DNA from: Collybiopsis luxurians FD-317 M1
Taxonomy: Eukaryota > Basidiomycota > Agaricomycetes > Agaricales > Omphalotaceae
Assembly: GCA_000827265.1 (NCBI GenBank)
Contig: KN834867.1
Location: 55,036-119,035, forward strand
Length of the DNA: 64,000 nt
Direction of reading: 5' to 3'
Made by a program: the position numbers and the translations under genes. Below the pieces are notes generated by a model. It saw only the letters and a list, made by a program, of their open reading frames with translations, was not told where the DNA came from and ran no database searches. This document shows, piece by piece, positions 55,501 through 64,000 of this stretch. Position 1 is the stretch's first letter; every line of letters begins with the position of its first letter.

Positions 55501-58500
55501 TGATCGCCAGTCTCACCCATCCAAGTCTTCGGTGACGAGACTGCGGGATCATCAGAAACACTGCCTCTCCGTAGCGGCACCCAAGCATGCTCTGGTGAGC
55601 TGAGGAGTCGTATACCGCCAGGACCAAGAAGAGCAGAATTGGGATCAGTGTGATCAGCCGATGACACTCGGATCGACAGTGACGATTCGCGGCTTTGAAC
55701 GTCGCGCGGAGAATGGTATTGCATCTGAATGTAAAGAAACCGATAAGCTCGAGATAATGATACGGGAAAACATCAAACCCACCGAATAGCCAACTTCAGA
55801 AGCGGAGGAAGCAGCATCTTGGAATGAGGGTACTTGTGGATAGGAGCCAGCTCTCGAATGAGCAGCAGCGTGCGAGCTTCGACCCGTAGGCGACGGCGGA
55901 GGTTGCAACCCACTCTGCCTGGGAGAATACGAAAGCGTAGGGGAGCTCATGGACATATGTCGTGGAGTAAAAGTCGGAGAGTTCTGCACAAACCTTGACG
56001 GACCCGCTCCGGGTGTGGACCCTGCATCCCGTCTAGGCAAAGGCGATATCGGTCGCGCAGCAGCAGCGGCAGCAGCTAGCGCTGCGAGGGGGTCATTGAC
56101 TACCCTCTCCCTCTGAATCTCTTCGCGGCGTTGGAATTCAGGATCATTGTACGGCATCCTTGACTTCCTCTCCCTCTCGTTCATGCTCGAACCAGCAGGG
56201 AATCGATGTAACGAATAGGAAGTTGACGATGGTGACCCGGTCGATGTAGGTACAGCGGGAGACAAGAGTGACAGATTCGCCAATGAGAGTAACGGCGAAG
56301 GTGAATCCAAAGCTCCCATCTGCATTGACGTAGACGCTGCTCTCGGCCTTCCCGTCCCCGATTTTGGAACAGATGAACTAGAAACTGGAGGATGATGAAG
56401 GGAAAGAGGAGGGGGCGACATTGAATTAGCAGCTGGAACTTGGGGTGGAAGTTGAGAAAGGGGAGCGGGAGCGGGTGACATTGAATCAGCAGCTGGAACT
56501 TGAGAAACGGAAGCAGGAGGATGAGAGATTGATATGGTTGGTATACGACGTCGAGTCGAATCAACTGTTCAACAAAAACGTAAACGATCTCATCCAGAAC
56601 CTCGAAAATAACGTCAGACACACCTTTCCCAGCATCCTCCGAATCCGCGACAGAAGGTAAACCTTGGACATCCTTCGCTCCGGCACCCCCTTCAGTGAGT
56701 TCCGAAATGGACATCCTACTCCTTGGCCTATGGACGGGACTCTGCGATACAACATCCTTTTCCTTCATTGGCTTCGCCTTATTCACCTGTACCCCGCGCG
56801 CAGCATTCAACCTCCGCTTCATCTTTGGCGGCATCTCCTCCTCGACAGCATCAGTGATGGCTTCCAAATCAGACACGGTGACAGCAGCAGATTTACGTCT
56901 ACTATGCCCCGCGCGTTTTCGTCGATGACGTTGAGGTTGTCGACCTGAAAGAAAGAAAGTAAGCATACAAAGTCCAAGTCTCCCAACACAGTCTAACTCA
57001 CCCCGTTCATCAACCCCGACCTCCACTTCCCCATCACCCTCAGACTCTTCCGTCTCCTGCACCCTCGCCGACGGCGGCTCACCCCACAACAGATGCTTCG
57101 ACTTGCCCTCCCCTTTTGCATGCGCATTCGCACCGGGTACCGCGCCCATATACGGGGGAACCCAATACGGCGGATACCCATACCCATACGAAGGGATCGG
57201 GAATGAAGGATAAGCATACGGAGGCGGAAAAAACCCAGGAAAGCCATATCCAGGAGGGTAATACGGCCACGGATCCTCGTAATCTTCCCCTCCGTCTTCC
57301 TCCTCTTTGTCATCGTCCGTTTGTCGAGGCGGTAACCTAGGCCCAAGCGGAATCGCCTTCCCATGCTCATCAACGAGATCCATATCCATCTCAACACCGC
57401 CCATGCCAAACCCACCCGCGTCTTTTTTCTCTTTCGTACGAAACCCACGCGGATGACCGATAAGCGGACCCAAGTCGACGTCGATTTTGGGTCTGGATTT
57501 GGATGTCGATCTGCGTTGTCGCTGGGCTGCCGTCGGAGAGTCCATATCAACATCTCCCCCGACCACATCGACCTCTACATCCCCATTCTCATCCATACCA
57601 CCGACACCCCCGACCTCAGTCGCATCCGAAGAATCACCATCACTCTCATCCGCAAACCTCCCCATCTCCACAAACTCCCTCATCCGCCTCATCACACACT
57701 CTTCCCTCCTTAACCTCCTCCTCCTCTTCTTTTTCCTGCTCTCCCCGTTCCTCCCCTGCCCGTCCCTCTCACCATCCCTATCCCCCACTCGTACTCCCTC
57801 CTTCCCCTTCCCCTTCCCCTCCCCATCACCTTCGACATTCGAATCTGACCCATCCTCCGTCTCATCCTCCGTCTCGATCTCAACCTCGTTTCCAGGTCGT
57901 ATCGTCGAATCACAAGCACAAGTCGTAAACGTGTCACCTAGACAAGACACAACGTTAGATATATGAACATACGTCGAGAAGAACGAAGCAATGAAGTAAA
58001 AGAAGGAGAAAATGAAAAAGGGGTGTTACACAAACAAGCGTTCGCGATGGTGAGGACCCCTTAGCGGGAGAAGCCACCAGGTATGAATATAAATCGAACG
58101 ACCAAGCGAATGAACGAACCAAACGAATGGACGAGCAGATTTAAACAAGACGAAAACCATAAACCCAAACAAAACCACAAACAGAGACCTACCTAAAGCC
58201 CTCAAAATCCCGGCATACTGCAACCTCAAATGATCCAAATCATACTCATACCCATCCTCCCTCCCCTGCCCCTTCCCCTTCGCTTCCCCCCTCGCTTTCC
58301 CCCTGGCTCTAGCCCTCGCTCTCAACTCGCCAATCCTAGGCAACAAATGCACGACACAGGCATCGTCCCATTCCCAGCCCAATACGATTTCCTCGTCTGC
58401 TTTTAGATCGCGTAGAGCGAAGAGGGCGAAGGAGAGTTGAGCGGTGGAGTTGGAGCTGGAACTGGAGCTATCGGTGGTGGTAGAGGCGGAGGCGGAGGTG

Positions 58501-61490
58501 GAGGCGCCTAAATTCGAGTCGGAGGGTAGTTCAGTGGAGGCGGAGGCGGAGGAAGACGGATGAAGATGTGAGTTGGGAGTCAAGTCGCGTGGTGGTAGCG
58601 GTGAAACCGAGGACGCTGGTACCTCAGCGGAAGAAGGCACTCTAGAGGACGAGGACGACGGTAACGGTAGCGGCTCCTCCTCCTCTTCCCCCTCTAGCAC
58701 CTCCTTCCCCATCCTCTGTTCCCGTCGCCTCGACTTCCCCTCCTTCCTAACAACAACAACAACAGGCCTAACAACCGCATTCGGCCTACACCCATTCCTC
58801 GCCCACCTCGCCCACGCCTTACCCTCCTCCTCGATCCCCCCGGGTCCAGGCCCGATTTCATCTTCCGTTCCTGTCCCCGGTCCTCCGCTCGGACCTGCTC
58901 CCGGTCCTACACCAGTACCTGTTCCTACACCTACTCCAGTGGTACCCCCTCCAGCACCAACACCTTCTCTCGCCTTCCCTTTCCCACCCTTCCCCTTCCC
59001 CACCTTCATCGTCCCATTCACCCCCGTCCCCGTCGCAGAACTCACCCCCACCCCCATCCCATTAACCCCCATCCCATTCACACCCGCCCCATTCCCCACC
59101 CCAACCCCACCCAAAACCCCCCTCGCATCCAACGCCACCCCCAACCCCCCCTTCCCCCCGCCCATCAACCTAACAAACCTCTTCGGCACCCCCATCTTCC
59201 CATACCCATTCAACGGATCCCTCAAATACTCCGCCGACGACGTGATCAGACTCGGGTACGGGAGGAGGTACGTCGATGAGGGGACGGGGTGGGCGGTGTG
59301 TAGGGTGTATGTGGGGGGTGTGAGGTTTAGGTTGTATGGCGGGTTGGGGGTGTGGTGGTGAGGGGGATGAGGAGCTGATGAAGACCCCGCTGCGGATGCG
59401 GATCCTGATGCGGATGCAGAGGTGGATGGGAACAGAGACGAAGGAGAAGAGGAAACACCATCCACCCCTACCCCTACCCCTACCCCCGAGGACGAACCCG
59501 GTCCAGGCGATCCACTCGCACCATACGCATACCCAAACGGTAACATCTGAGCATTGGAGGACGACGCCGACTCGCCCAACGAATACCTCCCAACAGGCTT
59601 CAAAGCGACCCTCGTCCTCTTCGGCAACCCATCCCCATAATACACCACAGGCTCCGTGTCAAAGTACGGCCACCCAGGTGGGCGCTGCTCCTTCTCCTTC
59701 CCCTTGCCCTTCTTAGTACCGCCCTTCGTAGGCGCAGGCACAGAAATCGCACTAACACCCCTCCACTCCCCAGCTCCTTTCATCCAATCCGGAGTCGGAG
59801 TCCCCGTCGTCCCCGGCGTCGTTGAGGTCCCCGTGGTCACGACACCACCCTCAACCCTCCTCGAACCCGAACCCGAACCCCTCCCCCTCCCTATCCCCCC
59901 CTTCTCCCTCTCCCTCTCCCTCTCCTTCTCCCTAAACGCATGCGCATACGCATACTCCCTAGCATACCTCCCCAACCGCTCCCTAACCTCCCCATCGAGC
60001 ACAACATCCTTCGCCTCCTGTACGTCCGCAGAGTCTTCGATCACCATGTACGAAGCACCCCCCGCTCCCGCCGCCGACGCCGACGTAGAGAACGGAGGAA
60101 ACCCAAACGGGAACCCGAATCCAAACCCGAGCCCTGACCCGTTCATAGTAGGATCGTTGGAAGTCTCGTCTGTAGCGCCGGGTGTATCGGGTTGGTGTTG
60201 GTGTTGGTAATGAGGGTGAGCATGGGGATGAAGATGAGCATGGGGATAAGAAAACGGAAACGGAAACCCCGATCCCGATGCAGACCCCGACGCAGACATC
60301 GATGGAGTCGCAGGAGTCATCGGCGACGCAGCTGCCGCAGCCGCAGACAACTTTTTCCGTTTACTCTGCGGCCCATGTCCATGCCCATGGTGGTGATGAT
60401 CATCCCCACCAAGCGCAGTCGATATCTTCCTCGGCTTCCTATTATCGTTATCGCGCGCGCTCCTCGTCCCACCACCGCCGGCAGCGCCAGTGCCAGTGCC
60501 AGAGCCGGGGCCGGGGCCACCGCCCGTACCAGAACCTGAGCCAGTGCCAGTGCCGGTACCGGTTCCATTGGTACTGCTACTGCTATTACCAGCGGCGCCA
60601 ACACCATTGACACCGCCCGCACCATCCATCTGGATCACCCTCGCCTTCTCTCTCCACATCTTCAGCACCGCATTCATATTCACGCTGACGTTTCCATTCC
60701 CATTCGTATTCGCAATCCCTAGATCATGATCGTCACCCAAACCCACGCCCCCACCCAACCCCAACGAATCAACATCCACCCCCAACCTAACCAAACTCCT
60801 CCCCACCTCCCCGGGATCGCACACCCAACACAACCACTTCTCGGGTAACTTTAGGCGTTCCTGTTTGGGATACCCTACGCAGACGCCGTGGACCCATCTG
60901 GGACAGCCGTCGCAGCCTATGGACCAGCCGTCGTCGGTGGGGATGGAGCATATGCAGCGGATGGATTCGGGGTCTGTGTCGGATGAGGGGGGGTTGTGGG
61001 AGGGGTTTGGAGGGTGGAGATGAGAGTGAGAGTGCGAGTGAGAGGTAGGGGCTGTGCTTGTGGATGTGGGTGTGGGCGGAGGAGGGGTAGGATGTTGCTT
61101 TCGTTTAGCCGGTATCGTACTCTTCGTAGCCGTCGTCGTCGTCGTAGCACCCGTAGAACCCTTTTTACCCCCCAACCCAGGCGACTCACTCCGCCCTTTA
61201 ACCCCATTCAACCCATTCCCATTCATAAACCCCCCTTCGACCGTACCAGTGCCAGTGCCAGTCATACTATCCACCGTCGGCGTAGCAGGGGACACCCGTC
61301 TATTCCCCCCACTCCCATTCCCAGAATTTACGACAAAAGGCGACAGCCTCGGAGGCTTTTTCGTCGTCGTTGGTGATTTACGTGTAGAGCCCGTTGCTGC
61401 TGCTGTCGCTGGAGCTAGTGTTGGACCCGATGCTGAAGCCGATGCCGATGCTTGGTTCGAAGTCGAGTTGACATGGCCATCCATGATCAT
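52595..61490 (-). CDS. PHD-finger and SET3/MLL5-like domain protein, very large
   Basis: Predicted exons (minus): 61490-58193, 57937-57002, 56944-56624, 56564-55783, 55724-54551, 54486-54448, 54391-54317, 54261-52595; phases agree at every junction, 2763 aa. A C4HC3 PHD finger is at about 179-224 (RCICSIPTDD, GCDGCPRWVHG, KWLCWVCD). A split SET domain follows, with segments near 615 (VVYYGDGLPKRTRVAL), 755 (SAEYLRDPLNGYG), 860-900 (ARNGCRPNAVVRPV) and 1035 (ADEEIVLGWEWDD). Exon 2 opens with DTFTTCACD. The order is that of yeast Set3 and animal MLL5, chromatin proteins of a histone deacetylase complex whose SET lacks strong methyltransferase activity. The rest is Ser/Pro-rich, with an ERKRRERQEKERVEREE helix near the C-terminal part and an RD repeat at the end. 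ATG 61484 is an alternative start. Confidence 0.85.
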
Positions 61491-64000
61491 CTCTCGTAGT
61501 TCGTATTGTTAATTTCGATATTTGTTGGTTTGTTGTGCGCAGATGAGGTATGGAGCATGAAATGACGGGAAGATGGAGAAAGGAAAATACTACCCCCCAA
61601 AAAAAACAGTGAGCCCATTATCGAAACACCCAAAAAAAAAAGGACGTACATTTATAATCCTCTCGTTAAAACACACAACACACACAACTCCTCCCCCAAA
61701 TAAAAAACACCAGATATTCGATATTACGTCGTATGTTCCAAAAACACAAAAAAAAGGGGGAGAACCAGAACGAGAAGGAGACAAAATAAGACAGCGGCAG
61801 CGGTTTGTTGATGAGGGAGAGCTCTGCCCTCTTCCCGAGGCATGACCCTGATGATCGCCTTCCGTATCAAACATGGACAAATACATACCGTTATGCCGTT
61901 GTTGCTGCGGTGGGTTCCGGTCCGATTTTTTCCGAGGCACACGGGCGCTTCGTTGATAAGTACTTACGTTCACTCGCTAAACTTTAAATGGCAGCACGCT
62001 CGTTATACACAGGCACAATAGATAATAGATAAATCCCACAAAGCTGAATGACATACAACGCCCTTGCCCAACAACGGTTCTGTAAACCCCCTCCTTTCTT
62101 ACTCTACAACAATCTTCTTTCAAATATACTTATACTTACTCCCCTGACGACCCCAAACCAAACGAGCACACATCCAGCAACAACCAGCAACAGTTTCATC
62201 ATCTCTCAGTCTTACCGCCGTCGCACACCCTGTAACTCAGTTCAAAACTAATCCAACCCAACTCAACTGCACCGAGCGAAAACCATCAATTACTTAGTTT
62301 ACCTACTCATACCCGCCCGACCTTTTTCCTCCGATCAGGATTCAGGATTCACACAAAATCGTTCATGATCACGAAAACACCCCTCGAACCCTCGAATCAT
62401 CGAATCAAAGGCGAGGAGGTCAACGGAAAGAATACGCCCCACATACTTTCGAGTCTTTTTTTATTTTTTACATTGTACAAACCTCCCTAGAGTCCTTCAT
62501 ATTATATCAATCCAACCAGGATCGAAACACCCTCATTCACTGTTACTTACTCAACTACCGAACCGTCCAAATCCAATCCAAAATTGAATGAACGTTTTGA
62601 AAGCAAAGATCGGATTAATCGCGCAATCGCGCAGTCATCCGAACGTATGTACTACTACTAATAGTTAAAGGGTAGTGGACGAAGAATAAAAAAAACCAAA
62701 CGAAAGGAAAGGAGAAGAAACCCGCGTACTAACTCGAAAATGAACCAAGACCCTTAATCACAACGACAATTACATCCCAAGCGACTCAAGTCGTACTCAG
62801 TGGTAATAGTAGTCACTCCAATTGCTTAAACCCATGCACATTCCCATTGAAGAGAACAAGTATAATATATCAGTACAGTCTAACGCCGAGTACAGAGCGC
62901 AGACGGCGCCTTTCAAGTTTCGCGCGCAACACTGGCAATGCATGAGTATCACCGACCCTCGGACGCACCACTGGCAACGAAATTCTTGAACACCCGAGTC
63001 CGAGTCCGAGTTCACCACCCGCACCTGCACCTAAAAACAAAAAATAAGAAAAAAAACAAAAAGCAAAAAAATTTGTCTTCTTGAAAAGCCGAGTTCGTTC
63101 ATTGTTACCATTACCATAAGTGCCTATCTACTCAATATCCACTCTTCAACAAACATCGACCAAATCCTAAATCTCAATATAAGATCACATCACATCATAT
63201 CATACAAAGGAAGCACCACAAATTGGACGACATTCACAACTCGTCCGAGTTGGGTCGGACTACGACTTGCACTAACCATACTTACTTGGTCAATTACTTA
63301 TAACAAGTACTTACCCATTATTATAGTATCTCTACCTAGTTTGATAACGGAGGATAATAGTAGAGTAAATACAGTAGCGGACACCCTCAAGCCACTTTTG
63401 AAGCTTCAGGACAGTTCGAATCTACTCAGCCACAGCGAGTCATCCCATCCCATCTCAAAGTCAATCACAATCAGAATAGTACAACCGCTCTACTGCATAG
63501 TACCTCTGTTCATTGTCACTCAACCATCTAGTATCCATTTCATATATGATATTCTCATGCTAGCATGAAACCACGGAACTGCTATCCATTGAGGCTAGCT
63601 CAGCCCCGGGACTCACAAGGTCGGAGGGACTAAACGAGACTACTATGGTTGTCAGGGATCTTCTTTTTTTTTGGAATTGGCTAATAACTCTGCAAATACT
63701 TACCCAAATGGAAATTTAAGTTCACATTTTGATTCGCAGTGCTTTCGAGCTTCTGTGCCCCAATTTTTGTGTGATTCTGCGGGATGCTTCGAGCGTCGGG
63801 CAGTGACCGGTCAAAAACAGGGATCTTCTGCACCCTGGTCACGTCTCGTCACGGTAATTTTGGCAGGGTGGCAAATGCGGGCCGAAGGTTCTCATCCGCC
63901 TAAGTGTCACACTTCGAGTACTCTCCATCTTGGATTGTCATCGAGCGGTTGATGCTCAACCTAATTTCTTGGAAATTTTGNGCCACATCTCTTTAGAGTC
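61491..64000. other. Upstream region of the SET3-like gene; no gene recognised
   Basis: Homopolymer A runs at 61609-61616 and 61630-61640 and many short frames without motifs are present. The length could hold a long 5' leader or an unrecognised gene. Base 63981 is an N. Confidence 0.5.

Noticed and set aside
57487..57966. Long plus-strand frames opposite the SET3-like gene (also near 58573-59361 and 59656-60210)
   Set aside because: They mirror the biased codons of the minus-strand gene, which has consistent splice phases and PHD/SET motifs; the plus frames have only Pro/Ser-rich or Arg-rich composition and no motifs.
61590..61987. Short genes in both strands just upstream of the SET3-like start
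   Set aside because: The frames overlap A-rich homopolymer leader sequence and have no motifs; more likely 5' untranslated DNA.

Overview
The window comes from a filamentous basidiomycete, most likely an agaricomycete. The real genes are broken by many introns of about 45-60 nt with GT-AG ends. Several products belong to families typical of that group: a serpentine seven-helix family with an SDF..WRAW motif, a fungal DUF262 protein, a PHD/SET3-like protein, GH28, and a membrane-ankyrin protein. No species call is made. Exon boundaries given here were worked out by hand from splice signals, reading phase and recalled family consensus; none is backed by transcripts.

Layout, left part (1-29 kb). 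This is repeat-rich accessory DNA. A segment of about 4.6 kb at 1-4645 is repeated in direct orientation at 22331-27024. Each copy carries an intact six-exon NADP-dependent reductase of the extended SDR type (355 aa), followed by the antisense remains of a Ty3/gypsy polyprotein and an LTR-type element. A second pair of related, decayed blocks (about 4650-8700 and 17740-20290) holds an unrecognised gene family; one copy is interrupted by a 656-bp hAT-like element with a perfect 8-bp target duplication. A membrane-ankyrin gene on the minus strand (9950-12430) carries one ankyrin repeat per exon, plus one in-frame stop and one frameshift. About 12.4-17.7 kb contains nothing I can name.

Middle part (29-52 kb). 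This is a gene-bearing stretch: a Baeyer-Villiger-type flavin monooxygenase, a broken third reductase copy, a GH28 pectinase-type glycosidase (14 exons), two paralogous seven-helix membrane proteins, a fourth reductase scrap, an epoxide hydrolase, a DUF262 protein and a divergent heterotrimeric G-protein alpha subunit. The G-alpha has a full-length, well-spliced reading frame, but all of its nucleotide-binding motifs are altered.

Right part (52-64 kb). One very large minus-strand gene (52595-61490, 8 exons, 2763 aa) encodes a PHD-finger plus SET3/MLL5-like chromatin protein with long low-complexity tails. Its upstream DNA up to 64000 shows no supportable gene.

How the genes may work together. 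The reductases, monooxygenase and epoxide hydrolase are all small-molecule redox or hydrolysis enzymes, but there is no synthase or other backbone gene, so a biosynthetic cluster cannot be claimed. The two serpentine membrane proteins and the G-alpha lie within 16 kb of each other, which makes a receptor/G-protein neighbourhood worth testing.
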